From: WLMZ01 sp031367435
Lineage (GTDB): Bacteria > Actinomycetota > Acidimicrobiia > Acidimicrobiales > Ilumatobacteraceae
Length of the DNA stretch: 64,000 nucleotides
Direction of reading: 5' to 3'
NCBI GenBank assembly: GCA_031367435.1
Contig: JANLPV010000110.1
Location: forward strand, 1-64,000
Part shown: positions 52,457 through 61,554 of the stretch, piece after piece
Position numbering within the stretch: position 1 is the stretch's first letter
Layout of the letters: each line of letters begins with the position of its first letter
Notes under the pieces: generated by a model
Told to the model about the DNA's origin: nothing
What the model saw: the letters and a program-made list of their open reading frames with translations, nothing else
Database searches by the model: none
Made by a program: the position numbers and the translations under genes

Positions 52457-53464
52457 TCACGTAGGCGCGTACCGAACCAGGGTTGACCACAACGGGTCAT
52501 CGTGGCGTTGCCAATACCGATCACGGAGCTCAGTGGTGTGCGTTCCGACGATGCCAGCACCAACGGAGTGGCCGTTGATGAGCGATACGGGCATCACACC
52601 GCCAGCGGTAGTGCATGCAAAGATCTCGTCGGCGCGGAGTAGATCGTCGGCGGTCAGAACACCCTGCTCGACCTGTTGACCAGACTCGCCACACAGTTCG
52701 AGCACGGTTTTTCGGGTGATGCCCATCAGTGTGCCTGCAGCTGGCGTGAGCCAACGTCCGTCGACGAACGCAAAAACGTTGTATCCGGGCCCCTCGGTAA
52801 TTGTCCCACGCATGTCGCGCAGCACGACGAGTTGCGCGTCGTGGTCGTATGCGTCGAGTTGAGCCATATCCATGTCGAGCCAGTGATAGTTCTTCACGGA
52901 TGGATCAACACTTTCTGGTGGGATGCGTGGGATGTCACTGATCCACATGCTCGCGCCGACTGCTTGTTGTGCTTGGGCGCTCACCCACACATACGGGATG
53001 GCGAAGCAATAGAAGTTGTTGCGGCAGGTGCGCAGATCGCGACTGCCGGGCGCAGGTCGGCCGCGAGTACATGTCATCGACACGTAGGCGCTGCGGAGCG
53101 AGGCCCGGCTGACGCACTCGTGGAGAAGGTCTTCGAGATCGTGTCGGCTTCGGCCAACGTCGAGCCTCAGTCTGGCGACGCTGTTGAGGAAACGATCGAG
53201 GTGAGCATCAAGACGAAAGAAGCGACCTTCCCACACGCCGACGACGTCGTAGGTGCAATCCGAGCGGGTGACGCCCATGTCGAGCACGGAAATCTTGGCC
53301 TCGGCGATTGGACAGAAGGCGCCGTCGACAAACGCTGCGCCCGCGGCCCACGGATCGGGGTTGAGAGGTTCGATGTTGAGAGGTTCGATGTTAAGAGGTT
53401 CGAGGTTGAGAGGTTCGATGTTGAGAGGTTCGAGGTTGAGAGGGGCTGCGTCGGCATTGGTCAT
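52457..53464 (-). CDS. Class IV aminotransferase (BCAT/D-amino acid type) with N-terminal repeat
   Basis: 335 aa. The fold-IV core starts near residue 45: FVDGAFCPIAEAKISVLDMG, Arg in RLDAHLDRFLNS, PLP Lys in SVKNYHWLDMD, Glu in ITEGPGYNVF, and the phosphate site GITRKTVLELC and TTAGGVMPV. Use of a branched-chain, D-amino acid or aminodeoxychorismate-type substrate cannot be decided. Residues 8-37 are six PLNxE pentapeptides encoded by a 15-bp tandem repeat, absent from ordinary members. Confidence 0.85.
   Translation of the reverse strand: MTNADAAPLNLEPLNIEPLNLEPLNIEPLNIEPLNPDPWAAGAAFVDGAFCPIAEAKISVLDMGVTRSDCTYDVVGVWEGRFFRLDAHLDRFLNSVARLRLDVGRSRHDLEDLLHECVSRASLRSAYVSMTCTRGRPAPGSRDLRTCRNNFYCFAIPYVWVSAQAQQAVGASMWISDIPRIPPESVDPSVKNYHWLDMDMAQLDAYDHDAQLVVLRDMRGTITEGPGYNVFAFVDGRWLTPAAGTLMGITRKTVLELCGESGQQVEQGVLTADDLLRADEIFACTTAGGVMPVSLINGHSVGAGIVGTHTTELRDRYWQRHDDPLWSTLVRYAPT
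53360..53444 (-). repeat. 15-bp tandem repeat encoding PLNIE/PLNLE
   Basis: Five full units plus 10 bp of GTTGAGAGGTTCGAT (variants GAG and TTAAG) lie in the 5' end of the aminotransferase gene. Units differ at one or two bases, switching Ile and Leu. Copy-number changes stay in frame. Confidence 0.88.
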
Positions 53465-53629
53465 TCGACAGTCATATCACCGTCGAGCGTTGCGCGAATC
53501 GGACGGAGCAGGATCGGCAGCGATGGTCGTAACACTAAAGTCCAATCACGCGCGCGCGATGACCCGCCGATGGATTCATGACGACAACTTGCCGGCACCG
53601 CTGGCGAGATCAACGAATGGGATGTAACC

Positions 53630-54427
53630 ATGCGCGCACGAACGAACCGAGCCCTTATCGCCGTACTTGCGATCTCGGCTATCTCCACCATCGCCCTCGC
53701 CTCGGGCACCTTTGCCCAAGGCGGCACAAGCGGTGGCGGCACATCAACCGGCGGGGGCACATCAACCGGCGGGGGCACCGCAACTGGCGGTGGAACCGGT
53801 GGCGGCGGGAAGGCCGTGTGTATTCCAGTCACGTCATTCACTGCTTCGGCGGCATACCGTCCCGGGGCGATGGGCATTACGGCTGCGTATTCGCTCGCGA
53901 CATGTGTCGGCCGCAACCGGGCAACGATCACGGCCAAGAATCTTGTGACCGGCGCCGTGGAATATCAGTCGCCGTTCGACTTTCCTGGCGCGTCGGTCAC
54001 GTGGGATCTTCCTGCATTCAGCACTGACTATCGCGTCGACCTCACGATTGTCGATGTAAATACGAATGCCACCCTTGACCGCCGTTCGGTCCTGGTCTCC
54101 ACTCCGGCGCCTGCTGCGAACTGTGCCACGCTGAACAAGTTCAACCTGAGCGCCGGCTATTGGATCAACTGGGCGGCGATTTGGACCGACTACACGGCGA
54201 ATGATTGCGGTTACGGCCGTGAGACCGTCGAGATTCGTATCACGAACCTCGATACGGGCCTCGTGGAATCCGATCTTATCAACACGCCCATGTCGTGGCT
54301 GTATGACTACGAAGGTGCCGTCACCAAGTACAACACCACCTATCAAATCGATGTCGAAGTGCATGGTGTATCGGGAGAACTGCTCGATTCACGGTCCTCG
54401 ACAGTGCTCACGCCGCCGATGAAGTAG
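53630..54427 (+). CDS. Secreted protein with Gly/Thr repeat linker, unknown function
   Basis: 265 aa. Signal peptide (LIAVLAISAISTIALASGTFA) followed by a linker of GGGTST repeats (residues about 31-60). The mature part holds two beta-rich, Cys-containing repeats of about 100 residues; TASAAYRPGAMGITAAYSLA and NLSAGYWINWAAIWTDYTAN begin each, and both contain an N-L-x-T-G motif. It looks like a tandem immunoglobulin-like exported protein. No family name recognised. Confidence 0.7.
   Translation: MRARTNRALIAVLAISAISTIALASGTFAQGGTSGGGTSTGGGTSTGGGTATGGGTGGGGKAVCIPVTSFTASAAYRPGAMGITAAYSLATCVGRNRATITAKNLVTGAVEYQSPFDFPGASVTWDLPAFSTDYRVDLTIVDVNTNATLDRRSVLVSTPAPAANCATLNKFNLSAGYWINWAAIWTDYTANDCGYGRETVEIRITNLDTGLVESDLINTPMSWLYDYEGAVTKYNTTYQIDVEVHGVSGELLDSRSSTVLTPPMK
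53721..53810 (+). repeat. 18-bp Gly/Thr-coding tandem repeat
   Basis: The unit GGCACATCAACCGGCGGG is repeated about twice perfectly and then decays into GGCACCGCAACTGGCGGT-like copies, encoding the glycine-rich linker of the secreted protein. Confidence 0.7.
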
Positions 54428-54540
54428 CCACACGGCGCCCGTGAGGGACTGAACCGGTTACGCCGATGAGCGCCACTCGTTGTCGTAGCCGGTTCTTGCG
54501 CGTTTCGGATCTGAAATCGGATCGGTCGCCGAGGGCAGCG

Positions 54541-55536
54541 TCAGACCACCAACGTTGCGCGTTGGCGAGATGTCACCACTGGGACAGTAGGTAGTCCAAT
54601 GCGTTCGGCGGCGCTCACGGCCGTTTCGATGAATGCTTCTGCGGCCCGTGAGCGATCGCGGTCTTGATGCCACACGATCGCAATTCGTCGGGTGAGGTGA
54701 TGTCGCGACGCAAGTGGAAGCACCGTGACCGCGGCGTCCGGAACGAACAGCTCGACAGCGAGGAGCGGCACGATGGCCACGCCCAGGCCCGACGCGACCA
54801 GTCGTTGCGTGGTGAGGTTGTCGTCGCTGCGAAAGACTGTGTGGGGACGCACGCCGGCGCGTTCGAGCGCTTCGAAGACGCGTGCCTCGCATCGATCGTC
54901 AGACGACGCGGAGATGAGATGGGCGCCGTCGAGGGTATTGAGGTCGATCTCGTTGAGTTCTGCCAGGGGACTACTTGGTGGCAACATCACGACGTACGGG
55001 TCCTCGATCAGCGCTCGGCTCGAGAGTGGTGCCGCGTGCAGCGGCGTGTCGGAGAATGCGAGATCGAGTTGTCCGCCGCGCACGAGTTCGTCGAGCACGG
55101 CACCGGGACGCTCGTTGCGTAGCTCGACGGTGACGCGCGGCCAATCGTCGCGGAACTGGGTGATGGTGGACGGCAGCAGTCGTGCGCTGGCTGACTGGAA
55201 TGTGCCGACGCGTAAGACACCGGCCTCGCCAGCGGTGAGCGCATCGAGGTCGGCCTTGGCCGCGCCGAGGCGTGCAGTGATGTGCACGGCGTGACGAAGC
55301 AACACCTCGCCGGCTGCGGTGAGCGAGACGGGTCTTGGCCCACCCGGTCGCTGCACCAGTTTGTGGCCTACAGCGCGTTCGAGCGTCGCGATCTGCTGCG
55401 ACACAGCGCTTTGCGCGTAGCCAAGCTGAACTGCCGCCTGCGAGAACGAGTGGGTACGCGCAATGGCCTCGAGTGCGGCGAGATGTCGCACCTCCACGCC
55501 GAGCGGTAAATCTTGGTTTGTGATTGATTTGTTCAT
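54541..55536 (-). CDS. LysR-family transcriptional regulator
   Basis: 331 aa. The N-terminal winged helix-turn-helix is clear (HLAALEAIARTHSFSQAAVQ, GYAQSAVSQQIATLE). The C-terminal type 2 periplasmic-binding-like ligand domain starts near residue 105 (LRVGTFQSASARLLPSTI). Divergent from a 41-residue membrane protein gene, with a dyad between them; LysR proteins usually control the divergent gene. Ligand unknown. Confidence 0.92.
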   Translation of the reverse strand: MNKSITNQDLPLGVEVRHLAALEAIARTHSFSQAAVQLGYAQSAVSQQIATLERAVGHKLVQRPGGPRPVSLTAAGEVLLRHAVHITARLGAAKADLDALTAGEAGVLRVGTFQSASARLLPSTITQFRDDWPRVTVELRNERPGAVLDELVRGGQLDLAFSDTPLHAAPLSSRALIEDPYVVMLPPSSPLAELNEIDLNTLDGAHLISASSDDRCEARVFEALERAGVRPHTVFRSDDNLTTQRLVASGLGVAIVPLLAVELFVPDAAVTVLPLASRHHLTRRIAIVWHQDRDRSRAAEAFIETAVSAAERIGLPTVPVVTSRQRATLVV

Positions 55537-55564
55537 GAATATGCGTGACCGTTATTGATAGGAG

Positions 55565-55584
55565 TATGCGATACTTATTGCATA
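55565..55584. promoter_or_regulatory. Candidate LysR binding dyad
   Basis: TATGC (55565-55569) and GCATA (55580-55584) are an inverted repeat around a 10-bp AT-rich spacer, in the 65-bp gap between the LysR gene and the small divergent gene. AT-richness and position fit a LysR operator. Confidence 0.5.
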
Positions 55585-55601
55585 TCTAATCACTGGAGAG
55601 A

Positions 55602-55727
55602 ATGATTATGTTTGTTGTGCTGACATTTGTGCTGGCGGGTGTGCTCGCTGTTGTGGCGCCTCGCTTCGGAACGGATAGCCGTCCCGACTTCAATCGGCCG
55701 CCGAACTCGCGCCCACACGGCATCTGA
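55602..55727 (+). CDS. 41-residue single-helix membrane protein, divergent from LysR
   Basis: 41 aa from ATG 55602 (ATG 55608 is also possible), with GGAGAG directly upstream. One transmembrane helix (FVVLTFVLAGVLAVVAPRFG), then a short polar tail (TDSRPDFNRPPNSRPHGI). A ribosome site, coding continuity, a divergent regulator and an intervening dyad support a real gene. No catalytic capacity; the gene may be the LysR target. It lies 68 bp upstream of the LLM oxidoreductase gene on the same strand. Confidence 0.6.
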   Translation: MIMFVVLTFVLAGVLAVVAPRFGTDSRPDFNRPPNSRPHGI

Positions 55728-55795
55728 CGCCGCTCGTCTGACCGCATCGCCTCATCGCGATACGGTGCGCAGATGCGCATCGAAACGAGCGTGCT

Positions 55796-56773
55796 GTGAG
55801 CGACGTACTGCTGTCCGTCGCGTTGCCGCCCACACCTGAATCGCCAGCACTGGCGGCCTACGCTGAGCAACTCGGCTTCGCCCGGGTGTGGGTGTATGAC
55901 ACACCGGCGTTGCAGCTTGACGTGTGGATGACATTGGCGCTCTGCGCCCAATCCACGTCGACGATCGGGCTTGGCCCAGGCGTGCTCATTCCGAGCCTGC
56001 GTCATCCTCTCGTGACTGCCAGTGCGATCGCCTCACTTGAGGTGCTCGCTGCCGGTCGTACCGCATATGCGGTCGGCTCTGGCTTCACCGGTCGACGTGC
56101 CCTCGGGCAGAAGCCGATGAAGTGGACCGACGTCGTTGCCTACGTACGCACAGTGCAGGCGTTGCTGCGCGGTGACACGGTCGAGATCGACGGTGCCATG
56201 GTGGCCATGTTGCACTCTGCAGGGCAGGCGCCTGCTCGTCCCATTGATGTCCCGTGGCTCATTGGCGCCAGCGGTCCAAAAGGCTTGGCCGCAGCTCGCG
56301 AATTGGGAGCAGGGGTGTTCAGCACATCGCCCACGTCTGGCTTTGATACGTCCGCGCTGCTCGCCTTTGGCACGGTGCTCGCGGATGGTGAAGATCCTGA
56401 GAGCCCACGCGTGCTTGAAGCCGCTGGCCCCGGTGCCGCCGTGGCGTATCACGCGCTCTACGAACAGCACAGCCCGATACTTGCGGCATTGCCGAACGCC
56501 GCAGCCTGGGTCGCTGCTATCGAGGCGCAACCGGCACCGACGCGGCACCTCGAGATACATCGTGGCCATCTCACCACGCTCAACAGCGTCGACCGACTCG
56601 TGATGACGGGCTCGCTTGCGGCAGCGCTTTCGCAGAGCGGGACTGCCGAGCAATGGCGGCAGCGCATCGCTGCGGCCGCAGCTGCAGGTACTACCGAGAT
56701 TGCGTTCCAGCCCGCTGGCACCAACCCGCGCCATGAACTCGAAGCGTTCATGCACGCCTGCAAGGGCCGCTGA
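55796..56773 (+). CDS. LLM-class oxidoreductase
   Basis: 325 aa from GTG 55796. Luciferase-like barrel segments: YAEQLGFARVWVYDTP, STIGLGPGVLIPSLRHPLVT, SLEVLAAGRTAYAVGSGFTG and VPWLIGASGPKGLAAARELG. A flavin or F420-dependent enzyme of unknown substrate. The stop shares a base with the next start (TGATG), so it is coupled to the enoyl-CoA hydratase-like gene. Confidence 0.85.
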   Translation: MSDVLLSVALPPTPESPALAAYAEQLGFARVWVYDTPALQLDVWMTLALCAQSTSTIGLGPGVLIPSLRHPLVTASAIASLEVLAAGRTAYAVGSGFTGRRALGQKPMKWTDVVAYVRTVQALLRGDTVEIDGAMVAMLHSAGQAPARPIDVPWLIGASGPKGLAAARELGAGVFSTSPTSGFDTSALLAFGTVLADGEDPESPRVLEAAGPGAAVAYHALYEQHSPILAALPNAAAWVAAIEAQPAPTRHLEIHRGHLTTLNSVDRLVMTGSLAAALSQSGTAEQWRQRIAAAAAAGTTEIAFQPAGTNPRHELEAFMHACKGR

Positions 56774-57612
56774 TGAGTTACGACAGCTTCAACACGCTAC
56801 GCGTCGAAGTGAGCAACGGCATCGCCCACGTCACCATCGACAACGGCGAGATCAATCTGTTCGACGGCCCGATGTTCATGGAGATGCTCACGCTCGCAGG
56901 TGAGCTTGCTGTGGACGACGACGTGCGCGTCGTGATCTTGCAATCCGCAAACCCGAACTTCTTCATTGCGCACTTCGACGTTGGCCTGATCCTGCAGTTT
57001 CCCACCGGGCAAACGGTGTCCTCTACCGAACTCAATCCGTTTCACGCGATGTGCGAGGCGTTCCGCACGATGCCCAAAGCCACAATCGCAGTCATCGAGG
57101 GTCGCGTAGGTGGCGGCGGAAGCGAACTCGCGTTGAGTTGTGACATGCGGTTCGCGCTGCGCGGCAAGGCCGTGTTCAATCAACCCGAAGTAGCCCTCGG
57201 GATTATCCCGGGTGGTTCGGGCACGGTCCGGCTCTCGCGGCTCGTCGGACGTTCTCGCGCACTCGAGGTCGTGCTTGGTTGCGACGACGTCTCCGCCGAT
57301 CTCGCGGAATCGTGGGGCTGGATCAACCGCTCGATGGGCTCAGATGAGCTGTGGCCGCACGTGAACCGCCTTGCCGCGCGTATCGCGTCGTTTCCCGCGC
57401 ATGCCGTTGCGGCAGGCAAGGCGAGCGTGTTGCGTGCAGACAAAGACGTCGTTGCCGATCTCATTGCCGAGGGTGGCGCGTTTCAGGCAACACTCGGCGG
57501 AGCAGGGACGCGAGAGGCCATGGAGCGTTTCATGGCGTCGGGCGGTCAAACGCCGGAAGGCGAGTTGCGGCTTGGCGACCTTGCCGGAGAAATGGGTCAG
57601 CCGCTCGCCTGA
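56773..57612 (+). CDS. Enoyl-CoA hydratase/isomerase family protein
   Basis: 279 aa. Crotonase fold: THVTIDN-like AHVTIDNGEINLFDGPMF, ANPNFFIAHFD, the oxyanion and first Glu in GRVGGGGSELALSCDMRFA, and NQPEVALGIIPGGSGTVRL carrying the second Glu. Both usual catalytic positions are kept. Spacing in the N-terminal region is slightly unusual. Acyl-CoA substrate unknown; coupled to the LLM gene. Confidence 0.87.
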   Translation: MSYDSFNTLRVEVSNGIAHVTIDNGEINLFDGPMFMEMLTLAGELAVDDDVRVVILQSANPNFFIAHFDVGLILQFPTGQTVSSTELNPFHAMCEAFRTMPKATIAVIEGRVGGGGSELALSCDMRFALRGKAVFNQPEVALGIIPGGSGTVRLSRLVGRSRALEVVLGCDDVSADLAESWGWINRSMGSDELWPHVNRLAARIASFPAHAVAAGKASVLRADKDVVADLIAEGGAFQATLGGAGTREAMERFMASGGQTPEGELRLGDLAGEMGQPLA

Positions 57613-57650
57613 GCGCACGCTCGTGCATACTCAGTGCATCTCAGCGCGCC

Positions 57651-59297
57651 TCAGCGCAACTGCACCGGGGTGCCGGGCATTGGCTTGTTCACGAGGTCGA
57701 AGAAGTCGTTGCCTTTATCGTCGACGACGATGAACGCCGGGAAGTCGTGCACCTCGATCTTCCAGATGGCCTCCATGCCCAATTCGGCGTATTCGAGTAC
57801 CTCGACCTTGGTGATGCAGTCTTGCGCGAGTCGCGCCGCAGGGCCGCCGATCGAGCCGAGGTAGAAGCCGCCGTGCGACTTGCACGCGTCTGTTACCTGT
57901 CGACTGCGATTGCCCTTGGCGAGCATCACCATGCTGGCGCCGGCGGCCTGAAATTCGTCGACATAGCTATCCATGCGACCCGCTGTCGTGGGACCGAATG
58001 AGCCCGACGCGTAACCGGCTGGCGTCTTGGCCGGACCCGCGTAATACACGCAGTAGTCCTTCATGTACTGAGGCATTGGCTGCCCGGCGTCGAGCAGTTC
58101 CTTGAGTTTCGCGTGGGCGATGTCGCGGGCCACGACCATGGGTCCCGACAGCATCACCCGGGTCTTCACCGGGTACTTGGTGAGCTCGGCGCGGATCTCG
58201 TCCATCGGCCGATTGAGATCGATCTGCACGACGCTTTCGTGGAGATCAACGTGGGTGACCTCGGGGAGATACTGCGCCGGATCGATCTCGAGCTGTTCGA
58301 GAAAGATGCCATCCTTGGTGATCTTGCCGAGTGCTTGGCGGTCGGCGGAACAACTCACCGCCATGGCCACCGGGCAGCTCGCCCCGTGGCGGGGTAGGCG
58401 CACCACGCGCACGTCGTGACAGAAATACTTGCCACCGAACTGCGCTCCGATACCGGTCTGCTGAGACAGCGTGAGCACCTTTGCCTCAAGGTCGAGATCT
58501 CGAAATGCATGACCATCACGACCGCCGGTGGTGGGCAGGGTGTCGAGGTATTTGGTGCTGGCCAGCTTGGCGGTTTCTACTGCGAACTCGGCCGACGTGC
58601 CACCGATGACGACTGAAAGGTGATACGGGGGACACGCCGCCGTGCCGAGCGTCTTCATCTTGTCGAACAACCACGGCAACAGCGTCCGTTCATTGAGGAG
58701 CGCCTTGGTCTCTTGAAACAGGTAGCTCTTGTTCGCGCTGCCGCCGCCCTTGGCGATGAACAAGAACTTGTACGCGTCGCCGTCGACTGCACTGATCTTG
58801 ATCTCGGCGGGAAGGTTGTTGCCGGTGTTGACCTCGTCGTACATGTTGAGTGGTGCCATCTGGCTATAACGAAGGTTGCTGGTGAGGTAGGTGTTGTACA
58901 CGCCGCGAGCGATGGCGGCTTCGTCGCCCCCACCTGTGAACACGAATTGGCCTTTCTTGGCCTTGATGATCGCGGTGCCCGTGTCCTGACACATCGGCAG
59001 TACACCACCCGCCGCGATGTTGGCGTTCTTGAGCAGATCGAGCGCGACGAATCGATCGTTGTCGCTCGCTTCGGGGTCGTCGAGAATGCTGGCCAACTGC
59101 TTGAGGTGCGCTGGCCTGAGCAGATGCGCGATGTCCTTCATCGCCTGCTCGGTGAGCATTGTGATTGCCTCAGGCGACACGCGCACGAACACGCCATCGG
59201 GTGTCTCAAAGGTTGTGACGCCCTCGGTGCTGAGCAGGCGGTACGTGGTCTCGTCGGGACCCAGTGGAAGCAACTCGGTGAACTCGAAGTCCGGCAT
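57651..59297 (-). CDS. fumA: Fumarate hydratase, class I
   Basis: 548 aa, the length of the single-chain iron-sulfur fumarases (FumA/FumB type). Cluster Cys candidates: LPMCQDTGTA, TAACPPYHLSV and SCPVAMAVSC. The C-terminal beta part has VMLSGPMVVARDIAHAKLKE, YYAGPAKTPAGYASGSFGPTTAGRM (seen in segments) and GNRSRQVTDACK. Interconverts fumarate and malate in the TCA cycle; oxygen-sensitive. The enzyme subtype beyond class I is not certain. Confidence 0.92.
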   Translation of the reverse strand: MPDFEFTELLPLGPDETTYRLLSTEGVTTFETPDGVFVRVSPEAITMLTEQAMKDIAHLLRPAHLKQLASILDDPEASDNDRFVALDLLKNANIAAGGVLPMCQDTGTAIIKAKKGQFVFTGGGDEAAIARGVYNTYLTSNLRYSQMAPLNMYDEVNTGNNLPAEIKISAVDGDAYKFLFIAKGGGSANKSYLFQETKALLNERTLLPWLFDKMKTLGTAACPPYHLSVVIGGTSAEFAVETAKLASTKYLDTLPTTGGRDGHAFRDLDLEAKVLTLSQQTGIGAQFGGKYFCHDVRVVRLPRHGASCPVAMAVSCSADRQALGKITKDGIFLEQLEIDPAQYLPEVTHVDLHESVVQIDLNRPMDEIRAELTKYPVKTRVMLSGPMVVARDIAHAKLKELLDAGQPMPQYMKDYCVYYAGPAKTPAGYASGSFGPTTAGRMDSYVDEFQAAGASMVMLAKGNRSRQVTDACKSHGGFYLGSIGGPAARLAQDCITKVEVLEYAELGMEAIWKIEVHDFPAFIVVDDKGNDFFDLVNKPMPGTPVQLR

Positions 59298-59555
59298 AGC
59301 GCAACCGTATCGGCGGTTCGAACCGGCGTGAAATTCACATCATCAAAGGTGATGGTGGGATGGACTCGCAATCAGCCGGTGCGGGGGAAAACTCTGTTGT
59401 GTATCCAGAGCTCATTGCAAAACCGGTAAGCCACGCACGAAGGTTATTGCGCCGCCGCCACCCTGTTGCGTGGATGCGATGTCCAACAGGTGCTGGCGTA
59501 CATCGCGCTCGTGCACATCCGTAGGGCGTGTTGGTGAGTTGACCGAGTCGGTGGA

Positions 59556-60236
59556 TCAGGGTGGGTCCGCTCGCGGTGTCGCTCGCGGCACCACGACGCC
59601 GGATTCGTATGCGGCGATCACCGCCTGCACCCGGTCGCGCAGACCCAGCTTCTGCAAGATGTGGGTCACGTGGCTCTTCACTGTGGCCTCCGACACAATC
59701 AGCGACGCGGCGATCTCGACGTTCGAGCACCCTTGGGCCAAGTTGCGCAACACGTCGAGCTCGCGTTCGGTGAGCTCGGCGAACCGCCCGCGCAACGTAC
59801 CGTCGGGCCGCGGACGGTCAACGTAGTGCTCAATAAGGCGCCGGGTGACCGTTGCGCTGAACAGCGTTTCGCCAGCAGCAGCGAGCAGCACGGCCTCGAC
59901 GAGCAGCGCCGGAGGCGTGGACTTCACGAGGAAACCACTGGCCCCCGCCACGAGCGCGTCGTACACATGCTCGTCCTGATCAAAGGTGGTCAGCATCACG
60001 ATTCGCGAGGCACAGCCCGCCCTGACCAGCCGCCTGGTTGCTTCGACGCCATTGACCCGCGGCATTCGGATGTCCATGAGTACGAGATCGGGCGCGAGAC
60101 CGTTGACGAGGGCTATTGCACGCTCGCCATCCTCGGCCTCGCCCACGACCTCGATCTCATTGGACACCTCGAGGATCATGCGAATGCCACTTCGTACTAA
60201 CGCTTGGTCATCGGCCAGGACAACGCGAACGGTCAT
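59556..60236 (-). CDS. NarL/FixJ-family response regulator
   Basis: 226 aa from ATG 60236. Receiver with Asp9/Asp10, phosphoacceptor Asp55 (LVLMDIRMPRVNG), Thr in LTTFDQD and Lys in GFLVKSTPP. LuxR output: LTERELDVLRNLAQGCSNVE and SEATVKSHVTHILQKLGLRD. Its start overlaps the kinase stop (ATGA). The 258 bp after it (59298-59555) hold no gene I can support. Confidence 0.93.
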   Translation of the reverse strand: MTVRVVLADDQALVRSGIRMILEVSNEIEVVGEAEDGERAIALVNGLAPDLVLMDIRMPRVNGVEATRRLVRAGCASRIVMLTTFDQDEHVYDALVAGASGFLVKSTPPALLVEAVLLAAAGETLFSATVTRRLIEHYVDRPRPDGTLRGRFAELTERELDVLRNLAQGCSNVEIAASLIVSEATVKSHVTHILQKLGLRDRVQAVIAAYESGVVVPRATPRADPP

Positions 60237-61393
60237 ACGGCACCGATTGGAACGCTCGCCCGCACCGAGTAACCGCCATCGGCAGTCGCCCCACAGTGCA
60301 GGCGCCCTCCGCACACGCTGATGCGCTCGCGCATCCCGACGAGACCGTGACTGTGCCCCGACGGCTTCTCGGCGGATGCGGTGCCCCCGGCGGCATTCAG
60401 CACCTCGAGATCCAGACGGTCGGGCCCATAGCGCAGGGACACCTGGGTGTGTGCGAACTGAGCATGCTTCACAACGTTGGTGAGCGCCTCTTGCAGAACG
60501 CGATAGACACACACATCGAGTCCTGGCGGCAAGGGTCGCGTAGGCCCGTCGATGGTGAGCTCGACGGGCAGTCCGGCCTTGCGAACCTGATCGACGAGGT
60601 TGTCGAGCGTGTCGAGCGATGGCTGTGGAACCAGACTGTCGTGATCGCCGGACCAACGCAACAGGCCCAGCAGGCGTTGCATATCGCCGAGCGCCGAGCG
60701 GCCCGCGTCCTGCACGGCGCGCAACGATGCTGCTGTCCTTCGCGGATCGATATCGAGCGCCTGCTCGGCCGCACCCGCCTGCACGATCATCAGGCTCAGA
60801 CCGTGGGAAACGATGTCGTGGAGCTCGCGCGCGATGCGCATCCGCTCGTGCGTCACGGCATCGCGAGTTGCCATGGCGGCTTCGGCTCTCACATCGCCGA
60901 GGCGACGTTCAGCTTCGACAGCATCACTCAACCGCCGTTGCACAAGCCGGCCGGCACTCCATGCCCCAATCAGCTGGAGCGATGCCATCGCGAAGTCACC
61001 GATCAGCGTCAATCCACCGACGATGGCGATCGTCGTCCAGACCGACACCAACGAGAGCCCCAGCGCCACCAACGCGCGGCGCCGATCGCAGTACAGGCCC
61101 ACGCTGTACATAGCCACCATGAACGCCAGTACCGGGACGAACATCTCGTGCATCGGAACGCCCGAGAGCAGCGCCGCGCAGCCACAAACAACTGTGCCGA
61201 GCCCAGACGAAAATGGTCGGCTCCTGCGTCCGACAAGGCACAGCGCCATCAGGGCATAGAGCGGAGCACCCGCCGAGGCGTGATTGCGTATAGCGCTGTT
61301 GCCCCAGATCTCGGCCTGACCCAATGCGAGAGCCACGAAGGCAACCGCCACATCGAATCGTTTGTGTCTCACCGACGAATCCGGCCCTGCCAT
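60233..61393 (-). CDS. Sensor histidine kinase (HisKA_3/NarX type)
   Basis: 386 aa from ATG 61393. Four to five membrane segments in residues 15-140, then HisKA_3 with His192 in RIARELHDIVSHGLSLMIV, and an ATPase domain with QEALTNVVKHA and HGLVGMRERI. It is the partner of the overlapping regulator. Divergent from a lipoprotein gene at 61555, a possible target. Confidence 0.92.
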   Translation of the reverse strand: MAGPDSSVRHKRFDVAVAFVALALGQAEIWGNSAIRNHASAGAPLYALMALCLVGRRSRPFSSGLGTVVCGCAALLSGVPMHEMFVPVLAFMVAMYSVGLYCDRRRALVALGLSLVSVWTTIAIVGGLTLIGDFAMASLQLIGAWSAGRLVQRRLSDAVEAERRLGDVRAEAAMATRDAVTHERMRIARELHDIVSHGLSLMIVQAGAAEQALDIDPRRTAASLRAVQDAGRSALGDMQRLLGLLRWSGDHDSLVPQPSLDTLDNLVDQVRKAGLPVELTIDGPTRPLPPGLDVCVYRVLQEALTNVVKHAQFAHTQVSLRYGPDRLDLEVLNAAGGTASAEKPSGHSHGLVGMRERISVCGGRLHCGATADGGYSVRASVPIGAV

Positions 61394-61554
61394 GTCGGCA
61401 ACTCTACGTCGGGCAAAATGACTGAGGAATCCCCCAAAGGTATGAAGCCACTCCTCCAAAGGTGGGCCGTAGGTTCACCCTTATGGCCGATGCCAGCACG
61501 TCGACCGATCCGTACTCTGTCCCTAGCCCGACGAGGGACAGAGAGAAGGCTGAC

